Assembly (NCBI GenBank): GCA_017311185.1
Contig: JAESUZ010003395.1
Span: 372,001 to 436,000, forward strand
From: Proteles cristata cristata
Taxonomy: Eukaryota > Chordata > Mammalia > Carnivora > Hyaenidae
Direction: 5' to 3'
DNA: 64,000 nt
Position numbers and translations under genes: made by a program. The notes under the pieces are model-generated. The model saw only the letters and a list, made by a program, of their open reading frames with translations. It was not told the origin of the DNA and searched no databases. This document shows positions 10,691 to 23,043 of this stretch, in pieces (position 1 is the stretch's first letter; every line of letters begins with the position of its first letter).

Positions 10691-11105
10691 CACATATCCC
10701 ATATCTATATGCATGCTTACTATACATAAAATTCCACAAGGAGAATAATGTGAATCACAGTGTGTAAATACCTTGATGAGAAGAAAATTCAACTCAGAAC
10801 TTCTTGACTTTATGAGGGTTGCTAATTTAGCTTAATTCACTGTAGATACTAAATGTTGCCTCTTCCCTGTAAAAACAAACCTTACACAATGCCCATGTTA
10901 ATAAGTAATGTAGAACATTGAACTACTGCTTTATGGGAGCAAAGTTCCAGGGAATTATAATGCAGCCCAATAAACAAATAATTTCCTCGGCTGGAATCCA
11001 GTACTGAAGAACTTAGAAAATTAATACTCCCAGGTTAAAATAGGAGATTTCATTATTCTTCTTATATATGTGGATACTTCAGTTTTCAAAATTGCAAGAG
11101 ATCAG
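10691..11105. other. anonymous AT-rich DNA, no gene seen
   Basis: No recognised element or coding signal. Confidence 0.4.
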
Positions 11106-11109
11106 TGGT

Positions 11110-11231
11110 AGGTGCTTAGCAAGTCTGTGCCTCAGTTTTCTTACAGGTAAAATGGAAATCATAATAATAGGAACAACCTCATAGAGGTGTTGTAAGGATT
11201 AAATGAATTAACATGTTTAAAGTGCTTAAAA
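11110..11231 (+). repeat. MIR SINE fragment (3' half)
   Basis: Motifs GTGCCTCAGTTTTCTTACAG, GTAAAATGGAAATCATAATA, CCTCATAGAGGTGTTGTAAG and GATTAAATGAATTAACATG match the MIR core and 3' half closely. Confidence 0.88.
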
Positions 11232-13470
11232 CAGACTTCTGGGGTAGATGGCAGAATAGGGGTCCCTAAGCTCCCCCTCAGCCCACCAGTACAACTAGGT
11301 AACACTCACATCAGTGTAAATAAGCCAGAAAATGACCTGAAGACTGGCAGAACAGCCTCTCCAAGGCAAAATGTAGACCACACTCAGGAAGGTGGAAAGG
11401 GCAGGGAGTTAAATAAACCCACAGGGCTGTCCATGGGAGGGAGGGACACCATAGCTGTGGACAGAAGAAAAAGCAGAGCCTCACACCAGGCACTCCAGGC
11501 ATGGGGGACCCACATGTAAAAGACAAATCCCCCATAACCTTTGGCTTTGAAAACCAGAAGGGCAGAATTTTGCAAGTGCTGACAGTCAGTAGGGCTTAAC
11601 ACCTGAAACTTTAAAAGTCAACAGGCTGAGAGCAGGGAGGACAATAGGAACTGAGTCTCAACCTTTAATAAGAGCACAGCAAACAGCCGTGCAGTGATAC
11701 AGCATAGAAGCAGCAGTTTGAAAAACTTGTTTACTAATCTCAGAAAGCATGCTGGAGGGGCAGGGATTGTTGGGGGAACTTCTTTATGAACAAAGGAGCT
11801 GGCAGATACCATTTCCCTCCTTTGCCCTCCAGCCAAGACACAAGGACACTTGTAAAATCAACTCTGTGCCAACACTCGCTACCCAGCTTGTTAACAGGGC
11901 GCCGTACCTCCATGTTCTCTGGAAGACATGCCCCCTCCAGAAAGGCCTCAACTCCAGGTCCCCTCGCATAGAAGATCTGTGCAAACCTTGCTAATACCAC
12001 ATGCCCTGCCCATGCCTGTGGACCTTCCACCTCCAATCTGCCCTTGGCTGGAGCCCCTCCAAAGTGGTGCCTCAAGCTAGACTGTGCGAGCAGCCCCAGT
12101 GGGGCCCAGCGTTACTCTGAAGTCACTCTTGCCCTCAGGAGAGGGAAAAATAACCACTCAGACTCTGGCCCCAGCAGTGGGCTGGGGGAAGACATCTGCT
12201 CTGACTGGAAGCCTTACCCACCAACTAAAGCTCCTCAGAGGACAATGCAGGGAGAGTGCCCTGCAGTTTGTTGCAATCACAGCTCTGGAAAACACCTGGT
12301 CCGATTCAAGTCAAGCCCGAGGCAGCCCCTGATTGGCCCACTAACAACACAGGGAACAAACCTGGCCCGCAACAGGCAAAGAGATACATTGCAGATGACT
12401 GCAAGTAAAAATGCCTCAGTCACAACAACAGGGCACATGCAGCACATGTAGGAGACCCCTCTGAAGCACCAGATCCTGGTGAACAAGAGACATTGCACTG
12501 CAGGGCCCTGCAGACCTCTTCTTCATAAAGCCACTACTTTCGAGACAGCAGACATGGGTGGCTTTTCTACACATAGAAACAGACACAGAGAGTTAGACAA
12601 ATGACAAAATAGATGAATATGTCCCAAAAGAAGGAACAGGACAAAAATCACAGCAAAGGGCCTAAATGAAGCAGAAATGGAGATAAATAATATGCCTGAA
12701 AGAGAAATTAATTATTATAAAGATATTCCCTGGACTTGATAAAAGCATGGAAGACCTCATTGAGACTCTTAATAAAGAGAAAAATTTTAAAAAAAGAACC
12801 AATCAGAGATGAAGAACTCAATAACTACAATTAAAAATATATTAGACCGGGGGTGCCTGGGTGGCTCAGTTGGTTAAGCATCCAACTTCAGCTCAGGTCA
12901 TGATCTCACAGTTTGTGGGTTTGAGCCCCACACCAGCCTCTGTGTTTATGGCTCAGAGCCTGTTTCAGACTCTGTGTCTCCCTCTCTCTCTGCCCCTTCC
13001 CCACTCATTCTCTGACTCTCAAAACTGAATAAATGCTAAAAAAAAATACACTAGATGGAATAAACAGTAGACTAGTGGAAACAGAAGTGATGAAAAGTAA
13101 TGAAGCTGAATAGGAGAGAGAGAAAATAGAATGCAAAATGAAAATAGACTAAGGGAACTCAGTCACACCATCAAGCCTAATAGCATTTACATATTAGGGA
13201 TCCTAGAAGAAGAAGAGAGAGAAAAAGGACAGAAAATTTATTTGAAGAAATAATACTTGAAAACTTCCCAAATCTGGGGAAGGAAACAGAAATTCAGATC
13301 CAAAAGGCACGGAGAACCCTCAACAAAATCAACCAAAGGAGGTCCAAACCAAGACACATTGTAATTAAAATGGCATAAATTAAACATAAAGAGAGAATCT
13401 TAAAAGCAGCAAGAAAAAAGAAAACAGTTACATACAAAGGAAGCCCCATAAGGCTATCAGATAATTTTTA
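11232..13470 (+). mobile_element. L1 5' segment (5'UTR and ORF1 region), degenerate
   Basis: It opens with CAGACTTCTGGGGTAGATGG and GCAGAATAGGGG, the style of an L1 5' start, followed by a relatively GC-rich 1.3 kb 5'UTR-like part. The second half (about 12.6-13.47 kb) holds L1 ORF1-region phrases such as CCTAGAAGAAGAAGAGAG, GAAAACTTCCCAAATCTGG and GAGAATCTTAAAAGCAGCAAG. It stops at AAGGCTATCAG, with no ORF2 following, so the 3' part is missing. No long open frame survives; a 135-codon frame at 12044-12451 lies in UTR-like sequence and is judged chance. The block is interrupted by a SINE at about 12850. Confidence 0.78.
12849..13042 (+). mobile_element. CanSINE inside the L1
   Basis: The head GGGGTGCCTGGGTGGCTCAG, the body CCCTCTCTCTCTGCCCC and a short tail are present. 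The flanks AATATATTAGAC and AATACACTAGAT suggest a decayed duplication, so this is an older insertion into the L1. Confidence 0.92.
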
Positions 13471-13581
13471 AGCAAGCAAAAACAAAAAGTTTTATTTTTC
13501 TCTCATCTTAAAAAACACAAGTAATAATTATCAAAAAAAATGCATTTGTTCTTTGGTTGAATAAGAATTTATTAAAGTCTA

Positions 13582-13749
13582 GGGGCACTTGGGTGGCTCA
13601 GTCAGTTAAGCGTCCGACTTTGGCTCAGGTCATGATCTCACAGTTTATGGGTTTTAGTCCCGCGTTGGGCTCTGTGCTGACAGCTAGCTCAGAGCCTGGA
13701 GGTTGTTTCGGATTCTGTCTCCCTCTCTCTCTGACCCTCCCCTGTTCAT

Positions 13750-13795
<46 letters not shown>

Positions 13796-13826
13796 AAATA
13801 AATAAAACATTAAAAATTTTTTTTAA
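13582..13826 (+). mobile_element. CanSINE with long (CT)n
   Basis: The head GGGGCACTTGGGTGGCTCAG, a CT run of about 45 bp at 13750-13794 and an AAATAAATAAAACATT tail are present. The 19-bp duplication AAGAATTTATTAAAGTCTA at 13563-13581 recurs at 13827-13845 with one change. Arg-Glu frames across the CT run are repeat translations. Confidence 0.94.
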
Positions 13827-14189
13827 AAGAATGTATTAAAGTCTATGAAGTGAGGCAGAATATATTCAAATGTATATTCTTATTGTCATTGGCTAATAAT
13901 TTTTGTAAAAATCAAATCACCTAGAATGTTGAATCCAGTTGCATTTCTCTTTACATCCTGGAAGTTACCCTAAATTGACTGATCAGAAACTCCTAGGATG
14001 CTTGCAAAGATACTTTTTTCCAGGTTTTATCCAAAACTTTTATATCAGAAACTCTCAAGATGTGTCCTAGGAATCGGTATTATCTACAAGAACCACAGGA
14101 ATTCTGGTTACCTTTGGATGTGGCAGGATTCCCTTGCATGCCTGGTAAAAGATTTGGCACAATATAGGCACTAGTAGAAAGCAGGGCAG

Positions 14190-14400
14190 AGACTGAAGTT
14201 AGAAACTCCTACTTCAACTTCTGGCTCCATTTTTTTTTTTTTTTTTTTTGCCAAAAGGACGATTTTGGACACTAATATCTTTAAAATTATTAGTTTTCTC
14301 ATCTGTAAAATGGAGCGAGTCATAGATACCTTATAGGGTTAATGTGTAATAAAACCAAAATGAAAGTGCAGAACACAGTACCTGATACACAATATATAAT
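14190..14400 (+). repeat. MIR fragment with internal poly-T
   Basis: AGTTTTCTCATCTGTAAAAT and GGAGCGAGTCATAGATACC followed by AGTACCTGATACACAATA are MIR 3' features. A run of T at about 14231-14249 interrupts the upstream half. Confidence 0.72.
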
Positions 14401-14728
14401 TTAAAAGTATAAGACCTTTAGGGATATTTTCAATAAATACAGTTGGAATGGATGTAATAATTCAGTCATTAAGTAGCATTTGAAAGAGTCTTTAAATATT
14501 ATTCTCCTTGTTCCCAGGAAGTCTGTAGAGAGAGGTAGAATTATTAAATATTTATGCCCTTTGACCACCCCTCTTAGCACTAGTATCAATGACATTATAC
14601 CTGTAGATTGCTGCTAGAGTGAATGACACTTCTGGAAGGGACTTGTTATCCTTGCACGGAAAATGGGACTAGGATTTAGGTTCTGGCAATGATATTTTTG
14701 GAGAGGATGCTTTAAAATGAATCCAAAT
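14401..14728. other. anonymous DNA, no gene seen
   Basis: AT-rich single-copy-looking sequence. Confidence 0.4.
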
Positions 14729-14740
14729 AAAAGCATTTTG

Positions 14741-14978
14741 GGAGTGCCTGGGTGGCTCAGTCAGTTAAGCGTCCGACTTTGGCTCTGGTCATGATCTCAC
14801 GGTTCATGGGTTCAAGCCTGGCGTCGGGCTTTGTGCTGACAGCTAGCTCAGAACCTCTAGCCTGCTTCAGATTCTGTATCTCCCTCTCTCTCTGACCCTC
14901 CCCTGCTCACACACACACACTCTCTCTCTCTCTCTTTCTCTCAGAAATAAATAAAAACACTAAAAAAAAGGAGGAGGA
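14741..14978 (+). mobile_element. CanSINE
   Basis: The head GGAGTGCCTGGGTGGCTCAG, a CT body with a short (CA)n at about 14909-14920, and an AAATAAATAAAAACACTAAA tail are present. The perfect duplication AAAAGCATTTTG lies at 14729-14740 and 14979-14990. Confidence 0.94.
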
Positions 14979-14990
14979 AAAAGCATTTTG

Positions 14991-15605
14991 TAAGTATTCT
15001 TACATAATTACTTGAAAATGTCTCTAAAATTAGGCAGGATTCCTGGAAAAGGAGAGGAGTAAGAAAGAGTACTAAAGGGAGTTTAGGGTACCTCATCACA
15101 CCATGTAGTCTGTTTTTTATTTACTGACTGATCCTAAGGCATCTTGTATTACTTCTTTAAGAATGTCCCATCTGCATTTTTAACAAGAAAAAGGACCTAA
15201 TAAAATGTGGGCTCTTCACTGATAGCAGAGCACCTGACTTATCAAGTTCCCATTGTTCAGTTCTCTTTGTAACTTAGAATCTCAGAGAATATCGATCCTG
15301 TCAAGTTACACAGAAGAAGGCAGTTTACATAATGAAGCTGGTTGTTTTCTATTCACAATAGATAAAAGCATCAATTAACTTATCAACTAAACTGCCCATA
15401 TAGACTCCTTATCATGAAATACTAGCATTTTCAATATCATTAAATTCCTGGTTTTATCACTGTGTGATGAAATTAAAATAAAAAGCAGATGTAATCTCTT
15501 ATTGCAATTTAGCATTGAAGGAGGAAAGTATAAGCAACCTGTAACCTTCCAAAATAAGCAGTCAGGAATCTATATGAGACTTGAAGGGGTTGGTCATGGT
15601 ACTGT
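14991..15605. other. anonymous DNA, no gene seen
   Basis: No recognised repeat or coding signal. Confidence 0.4.
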
Positions 15606-15611
15606 AGGGAA

Positions 15612-15866
15612 GCAGGCAGTGTAGAGTCAAGGACACTGACTTGGACAGAGCTGATCTCCTGTCCAAGCTGTGCCACTTGTTACCTATAGGGTTTTAGGCA
15701 ATCACTTAATTTCTCTAGACATCAGATTTTTTAATTTTTGTCTGTCAGATTAAAAAAAAAACATTATGCCACAGGATTGCTGTAAATATTAAATAATATA
15801 AAATATATTATACATTCCAACAGTGCCTGACATATAATGTGTGCAATAAATAGCAGCTATTATTGG
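15612..15866 (+). repeat. MIR SINE, nearly full length
   Basis: The order AGTCAAGGACACTGACTTGG, AGCTGTGCCACTTGTTACC, GCAATCACTTAATTTCTCTA, CAACAGTGCCTGACATATAA, GTGCAATAAATAGCAGC covers most of a MIR. An AT-rich patch expands the middle. Confidence 0.82.
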
Positions 15867-16700
15867 CTCAAACAAAATGTCAACATAGAGAATAACCTTC
15901 ATAAAAATCACTGAGTGTTATTTTCTTAAACAAATGCCAAATATACTGTGGTTTTGGGTATCCATAGGAAGATCTTTTATTGAATATTCACTGTATTTAT
16001 AGAAATGTCACTGCTACTCAATTACACATGATAATTCAGATGGACTCATATTTTCAACCAAAAGAAAGCTTCACTGTTTTATATTTCTGCAAAAAGAAAT
16101 CTTTACCATGCTACTATTTAAACTTCTATATTATGTCAAGTATAGTCCTTGGCAATGATTCAGCCATGGCCTCTGTTGAGTTTGTAGACAAGTGGAGAAA
16201 ACAGATTATGATAATAAGTAAACAAACACAAATGTAGTAATTACAAATCCTGTGCTTCTGTGACTCTGCACTTTCTAAAGTCTGTGGAACATTTCGAGAA
16301 TCCAAAATTCTAAGAGTTGGTTGACCTAGGTCCTAGCTGTTTTTTATAGCAATATGGATTTGTGGACCATGGAATTCATCACATTTCTATTGCACTAAGA
16401 TTGTATTTAATTATTTATATGTAATTTTTTATGAAATTCAATGTTCAATTTTCAAAACCTAATAAATTACTAATGCATCAATGAATTATATTTAATATTT
16501 ATTAATTAGGCTTCAGGTACATGAAATACAAATCCTTAACTCTGTGCATATTTTCTCAGAAATGCAATCTAATAAATTTGAGCAACTAAATCTCAGTGAA
16601 GTCTCATCACGTTCTGTTCCCTGATTTTCTCTTTAGAAAAGTGACAATAGCAATGCAACTGCCTCACAATTTCATGAATACACTTATTTGTAGAAGAAAA
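15867..16700. other. anonymous AT-rich DNA, no gene seen
   Basis: The 85-codon frame at 15980-16237 shows no domain. Nothing else is recognised. Confidence 0.4.
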
Positions 16701-16704
16701 GTTG

Positions 16705-16905
16705 TCTGATGAAAAGTATAGCATAGGGAATATAGTCAATAATATTGTAATAGCTTTGCACAGTGACAGATGGTAACTACACTTATGATAAGCATTTCAT
16801 AATGCATATAATTGCTGAATCTCTTTGTGTACACCTGAAACTAATATAATATTGTGTGTCAGCTATACTTCAATTAAAAATTTAAAAAATGAAAAAAAGA
16901 ATACT
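16705..16905 (+). mobile_element. L1 3' end (5'-truncated)
   Basis: The classic L1 3'UTR terminus is visible: GCATAGGGAATATAGTCAAT, AATATTGTAATAGCTTTGCA, GACAGATGGTAACTACACTT, GTACACCTGAAACTAATATA and TTCAATTAAAAATTTAAAAA. Only the last 200 bp are present, as is usual for L1 inserts with 5' truncation. Confidence 0.88.
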
Positions 16906-17229
16906 CTCAACAATAGATAGTTGTGTTTGTGTAAAAGAGAGACATAACTTAGATTGCAGGTAGTCGTGAAGTACTTTCTGAAGAAATGAAACTTAACTGG
17001 AATCAAGGATTTTGACTTATAGTGGAGAAGAGTGTTTCTTACAATAGCAACATCATGGTAAATGTATTAAATAAACAAAAATACGTTTCATGCATTTGGA
17101 GACTCTTAAGGGGTTAGGAATATGGTTGGAGATAAGGTCAGTGGAGTTGGCTGAGGCTTAGATTATCTTCTAAGCTGTTATGGTAAGCACACAGAGAAGC
17201 TATCAGAGAATGTAGCCCATGTCTCAGAC
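16906..17229. other. anonymous DNA, no gene seen
   Basis: Nothing recognised in this stretch. Confidence 0.35.
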
Positions 17230-17231
17230 AC

Positions 17232-17525
17232 CTCAAGCAGCATTGTGCTGTAATAACAAACAAATCCCAAAGTGCTAGTGGTTATCAAAACAATGGTATA
17301 CATTTTTTGTTCACATTAAATGTCTATTATGGCTCCACTGAGCCTCTGCTCTCTATCTCCTTTACTCCAGGACCAGGGCTGACAGAGAAGCCATGCTTGC
17401 TATACCACCAAGGGAAAAAGAGTAATGACAGAGCCCTTCACAAGCTCTTAAAAATTGCTTCTGAAGTAACACATATCACATCTACTCACATTTCATAGTC
17501 CAAAATAATTGGACTATGGCTAAGT
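17232..17525 (+). repeat. old interspersed repeat, family not assigned
   Basis: The order AATCCCAAAGTGCTAGTGG, TTTTTGTTCACATTAAATG, CAGGACCAGGGCTGACAGAG, GAGCCCTTCACAAGCTCTTA, AGTAACACATATCACATCTA recalls a common ancient mammalian repeat with the theme '...AGTGACACACGTCACTTCC...'. I cannot name the family with confidence. Confidence 0.5.
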
Positions 17526-17898
17526 GGAGTCAAAAGCAAAATCCCCCCACACGAAGATTATTGTTGAACAATAATAAGATATACCACAGAGCAGAAGAAT
17601 GGAAACATTCAATATATCTTTTAACAATTTTAGGATGAAGAAGAAATTAAAAGACACAAAAATCAGAAGTGGGGAAAGCCAACTAAAAGTTTATTATAGG
17701 ATTAAAATTTATAGAAAATCTTGACCTTAGCTGAGGTTCTTCTGCTGAAGGAAGAAGCGAGCTAGATATATACCTCAGCAGTAAAGTAGACAGGATGGCC
17801 CTGTTTCAAAACTGAATACAAGTAACCAGTGTCATTAGCTCAGGTGGTTTGGACTTGATGTTTGCTATTTAAATCATACAAAAAGAGAAAGAAGTGAA
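17526..17898. other. anonymous DNA, no gene seen
   Basis: No recognised element. Confidence 0.4.
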
Positions 17899-18096
17899 TT
17901 TTTTTAGGTTTATTTCTTTTATGTCGAGAGAGACAGAGAAAGAGTGAGCAGGGGAGGGGCAGAGAGAGGATCCCAAGCAGGCCACCCCCTGACAGTGCAG
18001 AGCACCATGTGGCACTTGATCCCAGGAACAACAAGATCATGACGTGAGCTGAAATCAACAGTCAGTGCTTACCTAAATGAGCCATCCAGGCACCCT
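17899..18096 (-). mobile_element. CanSINE, reverse, diverged
   Basis: On the minus strand it starts GGTGCCTGGATGGCTCAT and ends in the AAATAAACC-type tail. Changes throughout indicate an old copy. Confidence 0.88.
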
Positions 18097-18224
18097 GGAG
18101 AAATAAATGAATTTAAAAACAAATGCAAGAATTACCTCAGTAGAAATGTTCACTAGCGACCTTGGCGAGTGGTTGGCCACTTCCTTTCTCCCCTGCTGAT
18201 GTTTCAATGGAATTCAAGATGCCC

Positions 18225-18345
18225 GAAGTAAGCTATTTAATCATGATATGCCTCAGTTCTCTCAGTTTTCAAACTGGGATAATATTACCCGCCTGCTTGA
18301 GTCATAGGTCTAAAAGTATATGATGCCATACAAATATTAAATCTG
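18225..18345 (+). repeat. MIR fragment
   Basis: TGCCTCAGTTCTCTCAGTTT, CAAACTGGGATAATATTACC, and AAAAGTATATGATGCCATAC lie in MIR order. Strongly decayed. Confidence 0.55.
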
Positions 18346-18690
18346 CTTTCTAAAATAGTTTCTCTCTATTAACCACTTCAAAGAATAAATGACAGAGTTC
18401 CCTGAGAAGGGAGGGTAGTGTAGTATAAGGGGCATCAAATGTGACATTAGAAGATGCTGATTTGAATTTGTCTGTGACTTTTATCTATTCACCATAAGAA
18501 TTTTAAGTACTCATTTACAAAAACATAACCTTAGAAAAATTATGTAAATTGTCAGAGCAACAATGTTACTTTCATTAAAAGTAAAATATTAATTACTTGT
18601 TGTTACAAAAATCAAATGAGATGATGATCGGCAGTCCTAAGTTCAGAATTAGTTGAGTCTGAAAGGCAAGGAAGCATAAGATTACATAAT
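18346..18690. other. anonymous AT-rich DNA, no gene seen
   Basis: Nothing recognised with confidence. Confidence 0.35.
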
Positions 18691-19555
18691 TTTTAACCCT
18701 TTTATTTTGAGATAATTATAGATTCACAAATACATTTACATTTACTCAGTTTCCCCCAATGGTTACATCTTGCAACACTCTAGTACAATGTAACAACCAA
18801 GATATTGACATTGATTCCATTGAGATATAATATATTTCTATCACACGGTGATCCCTCATGGTGTCTTTTTATAACCACACTTACTTTTCTTTCACCCCCA
18901 GCCTTTCCTTAATCCCTAAGAAATACCAACCTGTTTTCCATTTCTATAAATTTCTTATTTATAGAATGTTATATAAAAGGACTCATAATTTATGTAACTT
19001 TGGGAGATTAGCTTTTTCACTCAACCTAATTTTCTGGAGATTCATCTAGGTTGTTGTGTATATTAATAGTTCATTCCATTCTCTTCTCAAGTGGTATTCT
19101 ATAATATGTGTGTCTCACAGTTCACTGAAGGACATTTAGGTTGTTTCCACTTTGGGACTATAATGCATAAAGCTGCATAAATATTTATGTCCATATTTCT
19201 GAGTGCACATATTTTTTTTCCTCTGGGATTAAGTGTCCAAAAGTGCCCATTTGGGGACATGGGACATATTGTACTTGCATTTGTTTTTAAGAAACTGTAA
19301 AACTATTTTCCATAGTGGTTGTGTAATTTTACATGCCCACCAGCAATGTATAAATAATCTAGTTTCTCTTTGTCCTTGCCAGCATTTGGTGGTGTCACTG
19401 TTTTAAAGTCATTCTGAGAGGTACCCACTGATATTGCAGTTTTAATTTGCCTTTCCCTGATGGCTAATGATGCTGAATATCTTTTCCATGAGCTTTTTTT
19501 GTCATCTGGATATCATTGGGGGGTGTGGATATTTCTTTGCATCTTTTGCTCTTTT

Positions 19556-19806
19556 CCTTTTTTAAAAAATTTTATTTATTTACTTACTTATTAATTTATA
19601 TTTGGGAGAGAGAGAAAGAGAAAGAGAGGGAGAGGGAGCAAGACAGTATGCAAGTGGGGGAAAGGGACAAAGAGAGAGAATCTTAAAGCAAGTCCCATGC
19701 TCAGTGTGGAGCCCAACATGGGGCTCTATCCCACGACCTTGGGATCATGACCTGAACTGAAATCAAGACTCAGACACTCAAAAAACTAAGCCACCCAGGT
19801 ACCCCA
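19556..19806 (-). mobile_element. CanSINE, reverse, inside the L1
   Basis: Minus-strand head GGGTACCTGGGTGGCTTAG, and an A-rich tail at about 19562-19600 on the + strand. The flanking TTTGCTCTTTTC and TTTGCTCATTTT may be the decayed target duplication. Confidence 0.9.
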
Positions 19807-21488
19807 TTTGCTCATTTTCTAACTGGAGTATTTTTTATTGTGTCAGTCCTTTATATATTGTAGATACTAGTCCTTTGTGGGATATACTGTTTACAAATAT
19901 TTTCTTCCTCTCATAGCTTGTCTATTCATCTTTTCATGAAAAAAGTTTTTAATTTTGGTGAAATTCAGTTTTACCTCATATGGATCATGTTTTTATTGTC
20001 AAGTGTCAAAACTCTTTGCCAAGCCTTAGATTCCACAAGATTCCTTTCTATTTTTTAAGCTTTATAGTTCTTCATTTTGCATTTAAGCTCCTGATACATT
20101 TTGAATTAATTCTTGTATAAGGTATGAGAGTTAACTCAAAGTTCTGTTTATTGTAATGGGTGTCAAATTATTCTAGCACTATTTGTTGAAAACGTTATCT
20201 TTCCTCTACCGAACTTCTTCTGCACATTTAATTAAAATAAATCAGTGGGGCAGAATCTTGTGAATTTATTTTCAAGGTCTCTGTTCTGTTCCTCTGATCT
20301 CTGTCTGTTTCCCCGCCAACACCACAGAATACTGACTACAATAGCAAATAATAATCCTACATATCAGGTAGACTGATTCCTCCCACTTTATTTTTCTTTT
20401 TCCAGTTTCTTTTAGCTATTCTACGTCCCTTGCTTCCCATATAAATATTAGAAAAACCTTGTCTGCATATACACAAAAATTTTTGCTGAGATTTTGATCA
20501 GAATTAACTCTTACACATCAATTTGAGGAGAACTGGCATCTTGAATCTATTGATTCTTCCAATTTATGACCACCCATATCTCTCACTTTGTTTAGATCTT
20601 TCTTGATTTATTTCATCAGGATTTTGTAGTTTCAACAAGTATATTCTGTACAGGTTTTGTTAGATTTATACCTAAGTATTTCATTTTAAGAACAGTTATA
20701 TGTGTATTTTTAATGTCAGTATCTGTATGTCGATTGCTAGTATACTGAATTATAACTCATTTGGTTTTTGCATGTTGGTTAAGTATTAAGCAATCTTACT
20801 GAACTCACTTGTTAGTTCTAGGAGTTCTGTTTTGTTTTTTTCTCCTGATTCCTTGGGGTTTTCTATGTAGACAATTATGTCATTTGCAGATAGGCACAGT
20901 TTTACTTCTTTATTTCTGATCCATATGCTTTTTTATTTACCATTTTAACCTATTGCACTGGCTAGACTTTCATCATTATGTTGAACTAAAATGGTGACAA
21001 CAGAGATCCTTGCTTTGTTCCTGATCCTAGAGGAAAGCATTCAGTCTTCTACCATTAAGTGTGATGTTAGTTGCAGGTTTTTTGTAGATGTTCTTTATCA
21101 AGATGCAAAAGTCTCCCTCTCTTCCTATTTTTTTGATACTTCTTATCATGAATGGGTATTGGATTTGTTTAAATGCCTTTTCTGCATCAACTGATTCAAT
21201 CATGTGATTTTTCTTCTTTAACCTGTTAGTATAGTGGATTACATTGATTCATTTTTGAGTACTGAGCCAGTCTTGTATCCCTAGAAGGAAGCACACTTGG
21301 TCATGGCACGTAATTCTTTTATACATTTCTGAATTTTATTTGCTAATATTTTGTTAAAGATTTTTGCATCTATATTCCTAAGACATATTGGTCTGCTGTT
21401 TCTTTTTTTCTTTTTTTGTACTGTTTTGTCTGGTTTTAATATTAAAATAAAGCTAGAATCACATAATGAAATAGAAAATTGTGCTTCC

Positions 21489-21710
21489 GAGGCGTCTGGT
21501 GGCTTAGTCGGTTAAGCGTCCGACTTTCGTTTAGGTCATGATCTCGCGGTTCGTGGGTTCGAGCCCCACGTCGGGCTCTGTGCTGACTGCCAGCTCAGAG
21601 CCTGGAGCCTGTTTCAGTCTGTGACTCCCTCTCTCTCTGACCCTCCCCTGCTCACGCTGTCTCTCTCTCCTAGAAATAAATAATTAAAAAAATATTAAAA
21701 AAAAAAAAAA
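21489..21710 (+). mobile_element. young-type CanSINE inside the L1
   Basis: A homogeneous-subfamily copy with GGCTTAGTCGGTTAAGCG. The duplication GAAAATTGTGCTTCC at 21474-21488 and GAAAGTTGTGCTTCC at 21711-21725 differ by one base. It splits antisense ORF2. Confidence 0.94.
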
Positions 21711-22429
21711 GAAAGTTGTGCTTCCTCTTGTATTTTCTAGAAAAGACTGTGTATAATTGGTGTTAATTCTTTTTTAAATGTTTGCCAGAATGTTCTTGTG
21801 AAACACCCTGGGTCTGGAGAATTATTTCAGGGAGCTTCTAAGTTACAAATTAAATTCCCTTAATAGTTATAAAGTTATTAACGTGATCTATTTCATATTG
21901 TGAGAGTGTAGCATTTTGTGTCTCTCAAGTAATTGGTGTTTTTCATTTCATCTAAGTTGTCAAATTTATGTGCATAAAGTTATATATAGTATTCCCTTTA
22001 TAATCTTTTGGACATCTAAAGGGCTGTTGTGCTTTCCTCTCTTTCATTTCTGCTACTGATAATTTATGTCTTGTCTCTTTTTTTCTTAGTCAATCTTGTC
22101 ACAAATTTGTCAATTTTATTGATCTTTTCAAACAACTTTTTATTTTATTGACTTTCCTGTATTGTTTTTCCATTTTGAATCTTATTGGTTTCTGGATTTA
22201 TTTTTATTATGGTTCTTTCTGCTTGCTTTAGATTTATTTTGCTCTCTTTTTCTAGGTTCTTGAGGTAGGAGCTTTAATTACAGACTTGCGACTCTTCGTC
22301 TCTTCTAATGTATGCATTTAGTTTTGTAACATCCTTCTCAGCACTGCTTTTGCTGTGCACCACAAATTATAATATGTTATATTTTAATTTCTTTTAGTTA
22401 ATTGTATTGTTTGATTTCCTCCCGACTAG

Positions 22430-22550
22430 GTCTCCAGTGATGCTCAGAGAAACAAAGTGATTTGACCAAAGATTCATAGGTACAAGCTGAATTGGAAGTC
22501 AGCTAGTCCAAAGCTTTGGATCCTAAATTCTAGACTTCCTGCTTCCCTAG
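22430..22550 (-). repeat. MIR fragment, reverse
   Basis: GATGCTCAGAGAAACAAAGTG, ATTTGACCAAAGATTCATAG and AGCTGAATTGGAAGTCAGCT match reverse MIR ('...CTCAGAGAGGTTAAGTGACTTGCCCAAGG...'). Confidence 0.7.
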
Positions 22551-22837
22551 AGCTCTGTGGCCAAGCTTTCCATGTGATATAGACAGAGTGCCTCATTAGT
22601 CCCCATGTGGCCTTCACCACAGGTGATGGGGAGGAGTGGTTTAATTTAGTGGGTGTTGTTAAGAGTCCTGAATCTCCACTAAGTTTCCTCTGATTCCCAC
22701 ACCAGTGGGGAGAGTGGGAGATGCCTCATTACTGCTGCCTCTTCTCCTGAGCCTTTTGACCAGAGACAGAAAGCTTTTATTAGAGTTTCTTTTTCTAGTG
22801 CCTGATGATATTTCCTTCTTTGATCTTACTTTTACTT

Positions 22838-22886
22838 TGTTTTATTTTATTTTAGAGAGAGGGTGTGCATGGGCAGGGGGGTGGGC

Positions 22887-22917
<31 letters not shown>

Positions 22918-23043
22918 ATGTTAAGCAGACTTCACGCTCAGTGTGAAGCCTGATGAGGGGCTCAATCCCATGAACCATGAGATCATGACCTGAGCCAAAA
23001 TCAAGAGTTGGACATTCAACTGATTGAGCCACCCAGGTGCCCT
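22838..23043 (-). mobile_element. CanSINE, reverse
   Basis: Minus-strand head GGGCACCTGGGTGGCTCAAT with a (GA)n run at about 22887-22914 as the reverse of the CT body. Confidence 0.92.

Larger units (their letters stand above)
18695..22425 (-). mobile_element. L1 LINE, minus strand: 3'UTR through much of ORF2, degenerate
   Basis: On the + strand the block runs from the antisense 3'UTR (GTTCATTCCATTCTCTTCTC, GAAGGACATTTAGGTTGTTT, CCCACCAGCAATGTATAAAT) into antisense ORF2 (AGATTTATACCTAAGTATTT, TTTCTATGTAGACAATTATG, TTTGCTAATATTTTGTTAAA). The ORF2 (endonuclease and reverse transcriptase protein) reading frame is destroyed by stops. Two SINEs, at 19556 and 21489, are inserted in it. It is an old L1 by divergence; the subfamily is not assigned. 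Confidence 0.85.

Noticed and set aside
12044..12451. 135-codon + strand open frame, the longest in the window
   Set aside because: It lies in L1 5'UTR-like sequence, overlaps frames on both strands and has no domain.
13557..13810. 82-codon + and 61-codon - frames
   Set aside because: They lie inside a CanSINE; Ser-Leu or Arg-Glu runs come from (CT)n.
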